Of a stretch of 64,000 nt of DNA, positions 16,094 through 25,576 are shown in pieces. The stretch is taken from NCBI GenBank assembly GCA_964363305.1, contig CAYIHX010000015.1, positions 1 through 64,000 of the forward strand, read 5' to 3'. Position 1 is the first letter of the stretch. The number at the start of each line of letters is the position of its first letter. The translations under genes were made by a program, and so were the position numbers. This DNA is from CAYIHX01 sp964363305 (GTDB lineage: Bacteria > Bdellovibrionota > UBA1018). Under the pieces are notes generated by a model that did no database searches, was not told where the DNA came from, and worked only from the letters and a program-made list of their open reading frames with translations.

Positions 16094-17313
16094 GGAACAA
16101 TACGATTCTCATTGTTGACGATGAACCTGAGACTTTGCAGGGCTACCGAGATTTTCTGTGTGAGAACCTTGGTGAGGCGCCGGCTTCTCGTAAGAGTTCA
16201 CGCCAGGCGACGTCGAACAGTCCCCAGGAAGCGGTTCCCTCTCCTCGTTCGGGAGAAAGTTATCGTCTTCTCTCTGCGGCGTCCGGCGAGGAAGCGATCG
16301 CCTTGGTGAAACAGGAGTTGGCGGAGGGACGCCGGGTTGCAGCAGGATTTTTTGATGTCAAGCTTGAGGGCGGGATCGATGGTTTGACCACGATCCAGGA
16401 AATCAAGAAGTTGGACCCGGATCTTCGGTGTGTCGTGGTGACCGCCTATCATGATCGCTCGGTCGACGAGATCAATACGCTCTTTGGCGAAGCATTTAAG
16501 GACCATTGGGACTACTTGAACAAGCCTTTTACTCGAGGGGAGATCGTCCAAAAAGCGCGCCAAATGGTGTCCGCCTGGAACAGGGAGAAGGAGGTTCATT
16601 TTCTCCATGAGCAGCTGATCCGGTCTGAGCGACTGGCAGCCATTGGACAGGTTGCTAGGGGCGTTGGCCATGAATTCGGAAATATTTTGTTAAGAATCAT
16701 GGGAAAGGCCGATCTGGCCCTGAGCGAGACGGACATGTCGAAAGTGAAGGGCCATCTTGAAGTGGTCATCAGCGCTTCCGAGAGAGCCAGTGTGATCGTC
16801 CGAAATCTGCAGTCTTTTTCCAAGACAGAACCCGTATTTGAAGCGGGGAGTGTGAATACCGTGATTGAGGAGGCCCTGTCCCTAGTCGGTCATGAATATC
16901 AGAGGCAGACAATTTTGGTGGAGAGATTGTTGCCGGCCTTGCCCGACGTGAAGATGGACCGAGTGCGTATTGGGCAGGTCGTTCTCAATCTCCTTATTAA
17001 TGCGATGCACGCAGTTGTCGCCAAAAACCCAAAGGGCGGAAAGGTGTCGATCTCGAGCCGATCTCTCGAGGCCGGTGGCATTGCGGGCGTCGAGGTTTCC
17101 GTGGCGGATTCGGGGACAGGGATTCCTTCCGAAGTGCTTCCGCGTATTTTTGATTTCGCGTTTACGACCAAGGGCGAGGGCGGTAGCGGATTGGGTCTTG
17201 CTGTGTCTAAGGAGATTATCAATGCTCATTCAGGCCAGATCGCAGTCAATACTCAGCTCGGTCAGGGCGCTGATTTTCGGTTTTGGATTCCCTTAGGGGG
17301 GCCAGCTAGATGA
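16090..17313 (+). CDS. Receiver-histidine kinase hybrid, cytoplasmic
   Basis: 407 residues with no membrane segment. The N-terminal receiver starts ILIVDDEPETLQGY, has its phosphoacceptor aspartate in GFFDVKLEGGIDG, the threonine in VTAYHD and the lysine in LNKPF. An insert of about 30 polar residues (serine, proline and arginine rich) after the first helix is unusual for a receiver. The kinase half has the H box AAIGQVARGVGHEFGNILL and ATPase motifs NLLINAMHAV, DSGTGIP and GSGLGLAVSKE. A receiver in front of a kinase suggests that it takes phosphate, or an allosteric signal, from the upstream membrane kinase and passes it on. It overlaps both neighbours by ATGA. Confidence 0.9.
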   Translation: MRNNTILIVDDEPETLQGYRDFLCENLGEAPASRKSSRQATSNSPQEAVPSPRSGESYRLLSAASGEEAIALVKQELAEGRRVAAGFFDVKLEGGIDGLTTIQEIKKLDPDLRCVVVTAYHDRSVDEINTLFGEAFKDHWDYLNKPFTRGEIVQKARQMVSAWNREKEVHFLHEQLIRSERLAAIGQVARGVGHEFGNILLRIMGKADLALSETDMSKVKGHLEVVISASERASVIVRNLQSFSKTEPVFEAGSVNTVIEEALSLVGHEYQRQTILVERLLPALPDVKMDRVRIGQVVLNLLINAMHAVVAKNPKGGKVSISSRSLEAGGIAGVEVSVADSGTGIPSEVLPRIFDFAFTTKGEGGSGLGLAVSKEIINAHSGQIAVNTQLGQGADFRFWIPLGGPAR

Positions 17314-18575
17314 GTGGTACAAAAAAGACTGACCCACATTTTTTAGTAGTGGATGACGATGATGCAAGCCGCGATACAATCATCGAGTATCTCTACTCAA
17401 TGGGTTTTCCGCACGTACAACAAGCCAAGGATGGCCAACAGGCGTTGTTGATTCTCGACCGCGACCCGAGTATCAATTTCATTATTTCAGACTGGGACAT
17501 GCCAAAGCTGAATGGTTTGAATCTACTTCAGAAAGTCCGCTCGAGTCCCAAGAGGTTTAATATCCCGTTCCTTATCGCGACGTCCCCGGTTTCCCAGGAG
17601 ACTGAAAAAATTGTCCTGGCGGCGGAGAACATGGTGTCGTCATATATTATCAAACCGTTTCGCGTGAAGACCTTTCAGGAGAAGGTACTCGCTCTCGTCA
17701 ACGGAGAGAACAAGCAGCCAAAGGGGAGCGCGGTTGTCATTGACGATGATGATGATGCACGAGAGATGGTTGAGGAGTATCTTAGAAAGGAAAAATTTCA
17801 GGACGTGAAGACGTTCAAGGAGGGTCGATCGGCCCTTGCGTATCTAGAGACCGCTTTCGCCAAGGTTAGCTTGATTGTATCTGATTGGGAGATGCCTGAG
17901 ATGAACGGCATCGAGCTCCTCAAAGCGTGCAAAGCGGATTCTAGAATTCGAGATATTCCGTTTCTCATGATCACGTCTCAAACTTCTATTGAGCGGACCA
18001 AAGTGATGCAGGCCGCGCGTTCTAATGTCGACGATTACCTGCTGAAGCCATTCAGTAACGACGATCTCAAGAAGCGGATCGGATTTCTCATGGAGCGCAC
18101 AACGGCTCGATCGAAAACCACGAAAGGGATTGTGGCAGCTCTCGATCATCTTGAACATGCTCATTACAACAAGGCTATTCAGCTTTTCGAGGAGAGCCTC
18201 ATGATTGATCCACAGAGCGATGTCGCTCTTCGGGGTCTCGGCGATGCCCTTACCAAGACAAAGGGGTATGACGCGGCTCTTCCGCATTATAAGAGGGCGG
18301 TCGAGGCGAATCCCGCAAATGCAAAGGGCTATATCAAGCTGGCTCAAACTTATGAGCAGCTCGGCCTTTTTGATAAAGCGCAAGCGGTGCTGCAAGCGGG
18401 AGTCGGAGAGATCGGATTTAATGCCGATCTCCATTATCAGCTTGGGTGGATTTATCATAAACAGGGAAAGAACGATTTGGCGCGTATGGAGTTCCAAACC
18501 ACTCTTGAGATTCAACTCGGTCATCAGGAGGCCCGTTTGATGCTCGATCTTTTAGGCCAGGAGAAGCGGGATTGA
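17310..18575 (+). CDS. Double-receiver protein with C-terminal TPR repeats
   Basis: 421 residues. Receiver 1 (about 10-128) has LVVDDDD, the aspartate in IISDWDMPKLNG, TSPVS and IKPF. Receiver 2 (about 143-260) has VIDDDDD, IVSDWEMPEMNG, ITSQTS and LKPF; both acidic pockets are complete. Residues 275-415 form about four tetratricopeptide repeats (for example AIQLFEESLMIDPQSDVALR, AALPHYKRAVEANPANAKGY, AQAVLQAGV). There is no DNA-binding or enzymatic output, so it is probably a phosphate sink or a scaffold that binds partners in a phosphorylation-dependent way. The overlaps at both ends place it as the third gene of the operon. Confidence 0.9.
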   Translation: MSGTKKTDPHFLVVDDDDASRDTIIEYLYSMGFPHVQQAKDGQQALLILDRDPSINFIISDWDMPKLNGLNLLQKVRSSPKRFNIPFLIATSPVSQETEKIVLAAENMVSSYIIKPFRVKTFQEKVLALVNGENKQPKGSAVVIDDDDDAREMVEEYLRKEKFQDVKTFKEGRSALAYLETAFAKVSLIVSDWEMPEMNGIELLKACKADSRIRDIPFLMITSQTSIERTKVMQAARSNVDDYLLKPFSNDDLKKRIGFLMERTTARSKTTKGIVAALDHLEHAHYNKAIQLFEESLMIDPQSDVALRGLGDALTKTKGYDAALPHYKRAVEANPANAKGYIKLAQTYEQLGLFDKAQAVLQAGVGEIGFNADLHYQLGWIYHKQGKNDLARMEFQTTLEIQLGHQEARLMLDLLGQEKRD

Positions 18576-19516
18576 ATCTGATGGAACTTAAATCAAGACG
18601 AATTTTGGTGGTCGAGCCTGGGCGTACGGCCTTTGAGCTGGCCAATGATATTCTCGTCCCGCTTGCCGCGCACCTCACTCATGTTCCCGACATCGATACG
18701 GCCTTACATCGGGTACGAGCTTGGAAGCCGCATCTGATTTTGATCGACTGTGGGCTGATCGTGGACAGAAATGACCGTGATTCCATTATTGATACGTTGA
18801 GGTCGATTTCTAGTGATGAATATGTCTCGGTGGTGTTGCTGTGCGAGGAAGGGTTTTCACCTGAGCTGTTGAAGATGCTCTCCGTAGGTGGCGATGATTT
18901 TTTAATTAAGCCCCTCAAGAAGAACGAGGTGATCGCGCGTCTCAGCTGTGCAGTACGTATGCGGGACCTTCATGATCAGCTGAGGAGGTCTCAGCATCGC
19001 ATTGAAGAGTTGACGGCTATCGATGATTTGACCGGTTTGCTGAACATGAAATATCTATACCGCCATGGCGAGGATGACGTCGCGCGATGTCGGAGATTTC
19101 GAAAGCCGGTGACGGCTGTCCTGGTTGATATTGACCATTTTTCGGCCATCAACGAGGCGCATGGCTTCCCTTTCGGTAGCTATGTAATCAAGGAGGTCGC
19201 CGGTTTGGTCCGCAGTTGCATTCGAAAGGTAGATCGGGTGGCCCGCGTGGGAGCAGACGAGTACTTTGTTCTCTTGCCGGAGACTGATTTGGCGGGAGCT
19301 GAGTTTGTCGCAGAGCGCATCCGCGATACGATTCAGAACCATGAACACCGCTCGGAGAAGGAGTTTGCAAAGGTGACTGTGTCTATCGGGGTGGCTGGGT
19401 TCGGAATCGGTGAGGAGATGGGATCTCTCAACGATTTTTTTAGGAATGCCAGCGAGGCCCTTCGTTCAGCAAAGGTGGCCGGAGCGAATCGAATCGAAGT
19501 CTTCTCATTCGCCTAG
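18572..19516 (+). CDS. Receiver-GGDEF protein with variant motifs
   Basis: 314 residues from a TTG that overlaps the previous stop (TTGA) and has AGGAG at good spacing; an ATG at 18581 is the alternative. The N-terminal receiver-like domain keeps the aspartate (LILIDCG) and lysine (IKPLK) but the usual acidic pair reads VVEPGR, so metal binding may be impaired. The C-terminal domain is GGDEF type: DDLTGLLNMKYLY, DIDHFSAINEAHG, then VGADEY in place of GGDEF. An I-site RKVD sits exactly five residues before the motif. Diguanylate cyclase activity is uncertain because the second glycine is alanine and the phenylalanine is tyrosine; c-di-GMP binding through the I-site may remain. Confidence 0.85.
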   Translation: MNLMELKSRRILVVEPGRTAFELANDILVPLAAHLTHVPDIDTALHRVRAWKPHLILIDCGLIVDRNDRDSIIDTLRSISSDEYVSVVLLCEEGFSPELLKMLSVGGDDFLIKPLKKNEVIARLSCAVRMRDLHDQLRRSQHRIEELTAIDDLTGLLNMKYLYRHGEDDVARCRRFRKPVTAVLVDIDHFSAINEAHGFPFGSYVIKEVAGLVRSCIRKVDRVARVGADEYFVLLPETDLAGAEFVAERIRDTIQNHEHRSEKEFAKVTVSIGVAGFGIGEEMGSLNDFFRNASEALRSAKVAGANRIEVFSFA

Positions 19517-19570
19517 CGGCTTCACTTGAGTCTTGCCCCTGATGCGTTGCAGTGATAGCGCGTATTTGCT

Positions 19571-20341
19571 TTGGGGGTTTTCTTGCGGACGATTGGGTTT
19601 GTCTTTTATTTTCAAAGGGTTGGGCTTGTTTTTGGGCTTATGGCATCGGCAAGCGCCTATGCTGCTCATCCCACGAGGTTTCTCCAGGAGGACGACGAGC
19701 TGAGACTTACCCCCGCGGACGTGCGGCGGGTTGACCATCTTCCCGCCTCTGCAATTGCGATTTCGACCTGGCGATCGGGACTTCGGTTCACGACGGACGC
19801 GTCGATGCTCCTGACTGGGGCGGATTTTGATTCGATATTGAGAGATTCTCGTGCTTTTGGGCAATATCGGCAGATGCGCATGCCGAATCTCATCGCTAGC
19901 GATGTGGTAATCCCTGGCGCGAGCGATTTCGTGGTCTGGACCCACATGGAGACGCGGGTGTTGATTTTTAGCCAGGTATCAAAGCATTTCATTCAAGTGC
20001 GTTTGATGCCCGGGGAAAACGAACGGGGAGGGATAGGCCAGACTTGGGTCCTCTATCACCCCACAGAGGCGGAGAGGCGCGCACGTGGATTTAGTGCGGC
20101 TGCAAAGCCTGATTTCAGTGCCTTTAGCGATTTTTGGGGCGCCTGGTACATGGAGCCGCAACCCGACGGCTCTATCTATTGCCGATACGTGATCTCTGGC
20201 TTAGTCAGAAATCCCCTTGTGAATGGTGGCCCGGGCGCCTCCGTGGCTATGCGCCAGTTTGGCAATGGGGTATATGGAGTGATGAGTCGTCTTTTCGAAA
20301 GAGCTCATCTTCGCGCCCAGGCGGTTCAACGGACACCCTAG
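19571..20341 (+). CDS. Secreted protein, possible START/SRPBCC-like fold
   Basis: 256 residues from a TTG. Hydrophobic N-terminal region ends ASASAYAA, consistent with a signal peptide cleaved near residue 32. The body contains SGLRFTTDASMLLTGADF, DFVVWTHMETRVLIF, FGAWY-like (FWGAWYMEPQPDGSIYCRY) and VNGGPGASVAMRQF. Alternating strands followed by a long C-terminal helix and the GAWYMEPQPDGS turn recall SRPBCC (START-like) lipid-binding proteins, but similarity is weak. It lies between the signalling operon and ntrY, on the same strand, with about 35-55 bp gaps. Function is not known. Confidence 0.5.
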   Translation: MGVFLRTIGFVFYFQRVGLVFGLMASASAYAAHPTRFLQEDDELRLTPADVRRVDHLPASAIAISTWRSGLRFTTDASMLLTGADFDSILRDSRAFGQYRQMRMPNLIASDVVIPGASDFVVWTHMETRVLIFSQVSKHFIQVRLMPGENERGGIGQTWVLYHPTEAERRARGFSAAAKPDFSAFSDFWGAWYMEPQPDGSIYCRYVISGLVRNPLVNGGPGASVAMRQFGNGVYGVMSRLFERAHLRAQAVQRTP

Positions 20342-20375
20342 ACCTGGCAACCACGCTAGTTATACGCTGGGATTC

Positions 20376-22658
20376 ATGAGCGAAAAATTGGCCCCGCTCG
20401 ATGGGCAGGAGCACATTAAGCGGAAGCGGGAGTGGCTCGCTATCGTTTTGCTTGTCGGCCTGTTTGCAGGCCTGACGGCGCTTGAATTTCGTTTTACAAA
20501 AATTTCGAGCACCCTTCCGTTCGTTACTTCGATTTTTTTCTTCGGGTTGCTTAACATCAATCTTATTATCTTGATCGCGTTAGTTTGGCTGGTTTCACGT
20601 AATATCGGCAAACTTTTCATCGAACGTAGACGGCGCGTTCTAGGCTCGCGATTGAAAACTCGGTTGGTGATCGCTTTTCTCGGGCTGTCGATCACGCCAA
20701 CTCTTGTTTTGTTTGTTGTCTCGGCGCTTTATATCAATTCGAGTTTCGACAAATGGTTTTCTTTGAAGATCCAGAATACGCTTCAAGCCTCGCTCGACAT
20801 TACGCGCACTTATTATCGGAATGCCGAACAAACGACCACCCACTTCGCGGAGCACATGGCAAAGAGTCTGCAGAGGAGACTTCTAACGGAGCGGCAGGGC
20901 TTGGGGGCTGCCGGGGCGCCTCCCCTGCAGATTCCCTCGTGGCTTCCTGTTTTTCTTGAAGCGCAAAGGGACCTCCTCGCTCTCGATGCGGTCGAATATT
21001 ATTCCGGCCCGGTCGACGAACGTTCTATTGCGCAGCGCCCGTATAGCAAGGAGCGCCCAGATCATTTTCCTCGATTGAGCGTCGACCTTCTGGAGAAGGC
21101 ATTTGCCGGCGAGACCATCTCTGCCATTCAGCACATCGGATCGGGAGATCTGATTCGAACGATCATACCAGTGCGAACTCCCGATCGAAGCGTTCTCGGG
21201 GTTGTTGCCGTCAATAGCTTCATTCTTGTCAGTTTGGTGAACAAGGTCGATGAAATTTCCAGTGTTTTTGAGGATTACAAAGACGTCAATCCGCTCAAAT
21301 ACCCGATGAAGACCACCTATTTGGTGATTCTGATCATGATCACACTCGTTTTGATCTTCGTCGCGATTTGGGTGGGGCTCTATATGGCGAGAGAGCTGAC
21401 TGTTCCGCTCGAACGATTGGTCCAGGGAGCGCAGGCCGTGGGTGCGGGCAATCTCGATGTGCGAATCGCCGGGACGGGCCATGATGAAATCGCTGTTTTG
21501 GTAGAGTCTTTCAATCGAATGACAGCCGACCTGGGCGAAAACCGTCGTCGGCTAGTGCAGGCCAGCGCGGATTTGGAAAAGCGACGCTTACAGCTCGAAG
21601 CGGTTCTGACGAATGTGGGTACCGGTGTGATCGTCGTGGACCAGGCCGGGGAGGTGACCACTTTCAACAGGTCGGCCTCCTCCTTGCTCTCCATCCCGTC
21701 TGCTTCGGCATTAGGTAAACCTTTTGAGGAGGTTTTGCCGCCTGAATGCGAGGACCTTGTCGCGTCCGTGAAGGATTCGTTGGCTACCCTGAATCAGGGT
21801 CGAGGGGGGGCGAGCTCTTCGCCTGAACCAGTGCAATGGGCGATGAGAATGGCAGACGAGGTGCGAACCTATAATGCGGTATTGACGCCACTTCGAGATT
21901 TGCTGAGGGACACTCCTACCGGGGTCGTCATCGTCATTGACGATCTCACTCATCTGGTCAAGGGCCAACGCGAGATGGCTTGGCGCGAGGTCGCCAGGCG
22001 AATCGCGCATGAGATCAAAAATCCACTGACTCCGATCAAGCTTTCGGCGCAACGGCTCCAGCGCCGATTAGGAGATCTGCGAGGAAAAGACGCCTCTCTC
22101 CTCAAAGAGTGCACGGATACGATCATTCGCCATACGGACGAGTTGAAGGAGATGGTGAACGAATTTTCAAATTTTGCTAGATTTCCAGAAATTTCCCCCG
22201 CCCCCCATGACTTGAATCACGCGTTGGCTGAGGTGGTCTCTCTGTATAGTCAGGCGCATCGGGAAATTCAGTTCCCTTTTGAGCCGGATACAAACCTACC
22301 GGTTTTCGATTTCGATCGAGATCAGGTGAAGAGAGTGTTGATCAACTTGATTGATAATGCTGTCGCCGTTTCACCGCGTAGAATAAAAGTGGAGACTCAT
22401 TTTAATGCGGATCTTCAGATGGCTGCCTTGGTGGTGACGGACGACGGTCCGGGGATGCCCGAGGAGGTCCGAACTCGGGCGTTCGAGCCTTATTTTTCGA
22501 CCAAGAGCGGTGGCTCCGGCCTTGGATTGGCAATTGCGAAGCGAATCATTAATGATCATGATGGTTTCATTCGGGTTCAGTCTTCTCCTGAGGAGGGGAC
22601 CAAATTCCTCATTGAGTTACCCACTGGATCTCGGCAGAAGATGGTGAAGAGCAAATGA
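20376..22658 (+). CDS. ntrY: NtrY-type membrane sensor histidine kinase
   Basis: 760 residues. Three or four transmembrane helices in the first 110 residues and one at about 310-335 enclose a periplasmic region of about 200 residues. HAMP (PLERLVQGAQAVGAGNLDVR) and a PAS domain (LTNVGTGVIVVDQAGEVTTF) follow. The H box REVARRIAHEIKNPLTPIKL is the NtrY signature, with motifs NLIDNAVAV, DDGPGMP and GSGLGLAIAKR in the ATPase domain. Cognate to the following regulator, whose ATG overlaps the TGA. In other bacteria NtrY/NtrX pairs sense nitrogen, redox or envelope conditions and act through sigma-54; which signal applies here is unknown. Confidence 0.93.
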   Translation: MSEKLAPLDGQEHIKRKREWLAIVLLVGLFAGLTALEFRFTKISSTLPFVTSIFFFGLLNINLIILIALVWLVSRNIGKLFIERRRRVLGSRLKTRLVIAFLGLSITPTLVLFVVSALYINSSFDKWFSLKIQNTLQASLDITRTYYRNAEQTTTHFAEHMAKSLQRRLLTERQGLGAAGAPPLQIPSWLPVFLEAQRDLLALDAVEYYSGPVDERSIAQRPYSKERPDHFPRLSVDLLEKAFAGETISAIQHIGSGDLIRTIIPVRTPDRSVLGVVAVNSFILVSLVNKVDEISSVFEDYKDVNPLKYPMKTTYLVILIMITLVLIFVAIWVGLYMARELTVPLERLVQGAQAVGAGNLDVRIAGTGHDEIAVLVESFNRMTADLGENRRRLVQASADLEKRRLQLEAVLTNVGTGVIVVDQAGEVTTFNRSASSLLSIPSASALGKPFEEVLPPECEDLVASVKDSLATLNQGRGGASSSPEPVQWAMRMADEVRTYNAVLTPLRDLLRDTPTGVVIVIDDLTHLVKGQREMAWREVARRIAHEIKNPLTPIKLSAQRLQRRLGDLRGKDASLLKECTDTIIRHTDELKEMVNEFSNFARFPEISPAPHDLNHALAEVVSLYSQAHREIQFPFEPDTNLPVFDFDRDQVKRVLINLIDNAVAVSPRRIKVETHFNADLQMAALVVTDDGPGMPEEVRTRAFEPYFSTKSGGSGLGLAIAKRIINDHDGFIRVQSSPEEGTKFLIELPTGSRQKMVKSK

Positions 22659-24052
22659 ATCACCGCGAAATTCTTATCATCGATGATGAAGCCTCGATTC
22701 GAACCACCCTCGCGGAGGCGCTGAAGGACGAAGGATACCGCGTCATCGTTGCGGCGGACGGCAAAGCCGGGTTGGAGAGTATCCGGGAGAACCATCCCGA
22801 CGTAGTACTGCTGGATATTTGGATGCCTGGAATCGATGGGATTGAGACCCTGAAGCAGATCAAGGCGGGAGATCCCGGACAGGTAGTCATTATGATGTCC
22901 GGGCATGGCACCATTGAAACGGCCGTGAGATCGACCAAATTTGGTGCTTACGATTTCATTGAGAAGCCCCTTTCGCTGGAAAAGCTACTGGTCACCTTGG
23001 CCAACGCTCTGAGCGCGCAGGACCTCGCCCGAGAAAACCGAGTTTTGCGCAAACAGGTGAGGAAGCAAAGGCTCCTCGTGGGGGAGAGTCCTCAAATGCG
23101 GCAGCTGATGGACTTGATACGTAGGGTGGCGCCGACCACCGGTTCAGTCCTCATTACGGGAGAGAATGGAACGGGAAAAGAGTTCGTTGCTCATGGTATT
23201 CACTCGCACTCCTTGCGTTTCGTGAAGCCATTTGTCGAAGTGAACTGCGCGGCCATCCCTGAAGAGCTCATCGAGAGTGAGCTTTTTGGCCACGAAAAGG
23301 GCGCCTTCACCGGGGCGACCCACCTCCGTCGAGGAAAGTTTGATCTGGCGAACGGTGGTACGCTTTTTTTAGACGAGATCGGCGACATGTCGTTGAAGAC
23401 CCAGGCCAAGGTATTGCGCATCCTTCAGGAGCAGAAGTTCGAGCGGGTGGGCGGCACGCAAACTCTGTCGGTGGATGTTAGAATTGTTGCCGCCACGAAC
23501 AAAGACTTGAAAGCCGAGATTGCTCGAAATCAGTTTCGTGAGGATCTCTATTACCGCCTCAACGTGATTCCCATACAGGTGGCGCCTTTGCGGGAACGAG
23601 GCGGCGATGTCGCGCTCCTCGCGGCCCATTTTCTAGTGGAAAACGCCCAGGCCTATGGGCGGCGGCCGCGAGTGTTGAGCCCGGAAGCGTTGCGGGCGCT
23701 CGAAAACTATTCCTGGCCCGGCAATGTCCGAGAGCTGCGAAACTTGATCGAACGCATCATCATCCTGACCTCGGAGTCCGAGGAGGGCCAGCCCGTCTCG
23801 GCTGCGTCTATTTTGGCTTATCTCGAGCCAGACTCCTCCCGCGAGGAGGGGGTCGTCGCTTCTGACTCGGAGGGCTCTAGTCCAGCCGGGCCGCGAAATT
23901 TGCGAGACGCCCGAGTCGAGTTTGAGAAAGATTTCATCGTAAAATCGCTTAAAGAAAACGACTGGAATATCTCAAAGACGGCGGTCGCCATGGGAATTGA
24001 GCGTTCGTATCTCCACCGCAAGATCAAGTCATACGGAATTGAAAGCGAGTAG
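22655..24052 (+). CDS. ntrX: NtrX-type sigma-54-dependent response regulator
   Basis: 465 residues: receiver with phosphoacceptor D54 (VLLDIWMPG), AAA+ domain with Walker A GENGTGKE near 169 (the usual GESGTGKE with Asn), the sigma-54 contact loop GAFTGA at about 216-221, Walker B GGTLFLDEIGD, arginine fingers in REDLYYRLNVIPI, and a Fis-type helix-turn-helix at the end (ISKTAVAMGIERSYLHRKIK). All residues needed to remodel sigma-54 polymerase are there. It forms a coupled pair with ntrY. A sigma-54 promoter of textbook quality occurs in the same window at 3686, so a target may be close, though no binding site is proven. Confidence 0.94.
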   Translation: MNHREILIIDDEASIRTTLAEALKDEGYRVIVAADGKAGLESIRENHPDVVLLDIWMPGIDGIETLKQIKAGDPGQVVIMMSGHGTIETAVRSTKFGAYDFIEKPLSLEKLLVTLANALSAQDLARENRVLRKQVRKQRLLVGESPQMRQLMDLIRRVAPTTGSVLITGENGTGKEFVAHGIHSHSLRFVKPFVEVNCAAIPEELIESELFGHEKGAFTGATHLRRGKFDLANGGTLFLDEIGDMSLKTQAKVLRILQEQKFERVGGTQTLSVDVRIVAATNKDLKAEIARNQFREDLYYRLNVIPIQVAPLRERGGDVALLAAHFLVENAQAYGRRPRVLSPEALRALENYSWPGNVRELRNLIERIIILTSESEEGQPVSAASILAYLEPDSSREEGVVASDSEGSSPAGPRNLRDARVEFEKDFIVKSLKENDWNISKTAVAMGIERSYLHRKIKSYGIESE

Positions 24053-24101
24053 CGGTGAAAGTTGCACACAGGGGGGGAGCTGACATACTGTTCCGCTCGC
24101 T

Positions 24102-25574
24102 ATGGCAGAAAAAATCACTCCCCGTGTCCAGGATTTCTCTCAATGGTACCAAGACGTCGTATTGCAGGCGAAGTTAGCCGACTATAGCCCGGTCAAGGGC
24201 TGCATGGTGATTCGGCCCAACGGCTACTCGATCTGGGAGCGAATCCAGAAGGATCTAGATGCGAAGATCAAGAAGCGGGGCGTTCGTAACGCTTATTTTC
24301 CGCTCTTTATTCCGGAGAGTTTTCTCAAAAAAGAAGCGGAGCATGTCGAGGGTTTCGCTCCCCAGTTAGCGGTGGTGACGCATGCCGGCGGCAAGGAGCT
24401 TGAGGAAAAGCTCGTGGTTCGTCCGACGTCCGAGACGATCATCAACAGCATGTTTTCAAAGTGGGTGCAGTCCTATCGCGACCTGCCGCTGCTGATTAAT
24501 CAGTGGGCGAATGTGGTCCGGTGGGAAATGCGGACCCGGCTCTTTCTTCGGACGACCGAGTTTTTGTGGCAGGAAGGGCATACTTGTCACGCGACTGCCG
24601 AAGAAGCCGAGGAAGAAGCGCGAGAAATGCTTCGGGTATACACGCAATTTTCAGAAGAGACCTTGGCCATGCCGGTATTGGCTGGCCGTAAGAGCGAGAG
24701 CGAAAAATTCGCGGGGGCCCTGCGCACTTATTGCATCGAGGCAATGATGCAGGACAAGAAGGCGCTCCAGGCCGGAACCTCTCACAATCTTTCTACTCAC
24801 TTCGCGAGCGCGTTCGAGACGAAGTTTCTCGACAAGGATGGCGTGCAAAAGTTCGTGCATCAGACGAGCTGGGGCGTGTCCACGCGTTTGATCGGCGGAA
24901 TGGTGATGACTCACTCGGATGACAAAGGTCTGGTTTTGCCGCCCTCTTTGGCGACGACTCATGTCGCCATCGTGCCGATCATGGCGAATGCGGCAGCCAA
25001 GCCACAGGTTCTTGAGATGGCAGACCGGATTGCCGCGGAGATTCGGCGAGAGGCGGAGCGGGCGGGGTTCGCTTACGAGATTGGTGTGGTCGTCGATCGC
25101 GATGAATCTCGCCAGCCGGGTTGGAAGTTCCACGAGTACGAGCTCCTGGGTGTTCCGGTTCGCATTGAGGTCGGTCCGCGAGATCTCGAAAAAAATCAAG
25201 CCGTCTTGACTCGCAGAGATGACGGAAAGAAGGAATTTATTCCTCTGGACCAGTTGGCGGTGAAATGTATTGCGACCTTGAAGGCGCTGCAAAAGGACCT
25301 CCTCGAGCGGGCTCGTAGCCATCGCGAGGCAAATACTCATCGGGTCGACTCTTACGCTGATTTCAAGACACAGTTGGACGAGAAGGGTGGCTTCTTCCTG
25401 GCCTCTTGGTGCGGAACGAAAGAATCGGAGGCTCTTGTGAAGGAAGAGACGAAGGCCACTATTCGCTGCCTTCCTCTGGATGCGAATTTTCAACCTCAGA
25501 AGGATGATCGGCCCTGCATGATCACGGGTCAAAAAACCGGCAATGTGACCGCCATTTTCGCACGCAGCTATTGA
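24102..25574 (+). CDS. proS: Prolyl-tRNA synthetase, archaeal/eukaryotic-like short type
   Basis: Class II synthetase that charges tRNA-Pro. At 490 residues it lacks the large editing insertion of the E. coli type and begins with the short-type signature FSQWYQDVVLQAKLADYSPV. Class II motif 2 is seen in NVVRWEMRTRLFLRTTEFLW and motif 3 in GGMVMTHSDDKGLVLPPSLA. After the anticodon domain (HVAIVPI onward) comes the extra C-terminal domain with a final tyrosine (FARSY), whose carboxylate reaches the active site in this type. Most of the cysteines of the zinc site in archaeal enzymes are lost (only ASWCG and RCLP remain). Confidence 0.96.
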   Translation: MAEKITPRVQDFSQWYQDVVLQAKLADYSPVKGCMVIRPNGYSIWERIQKDLDAKIKKRGVRNAYFPLFIPESFLKKEAEHVEGFAPQLAVVTHAGGKELEEKLVVRPTSETIINSMFSKWVQSYRDLPLLINQWANVVRWEMRTRLFLRTTEFLWQEGHTCHATAEEAEEEAREMLRVYTQFSEETLAMPVLAGRKSESEKFAGALRTYCIEAMMQDKKALQAGTSHNLSTHFASAFETKFLDKDGVQKFVHQTSWGVSTRLIGGMVMTHSDDKGLVLPPSLATTHVAIVPIMANAAAKPQVLEMADRIAAEIRREAERAGFAYEIGVVVDRDESRQPGWKFHEYELLGVPVRIEVGPRDLEKNQAVLTRRDDGKKEFIPLDQLAVKCIATLKALQKDLLERARSHREANTHRVDSYADFKTQLDEKGGFFLASWCGTKESEALVKEETKATIRCLPLDANFQPQKDDRPCMITGQKTGNVTAIFARSY

Positions 25575-25576
25575 TC

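Noticed and set aside
24651..25532. 293-codon minus-strand ORF opposite proS
   Set aside because: Lies wholly inside proS, whose motifs are unambiguous.
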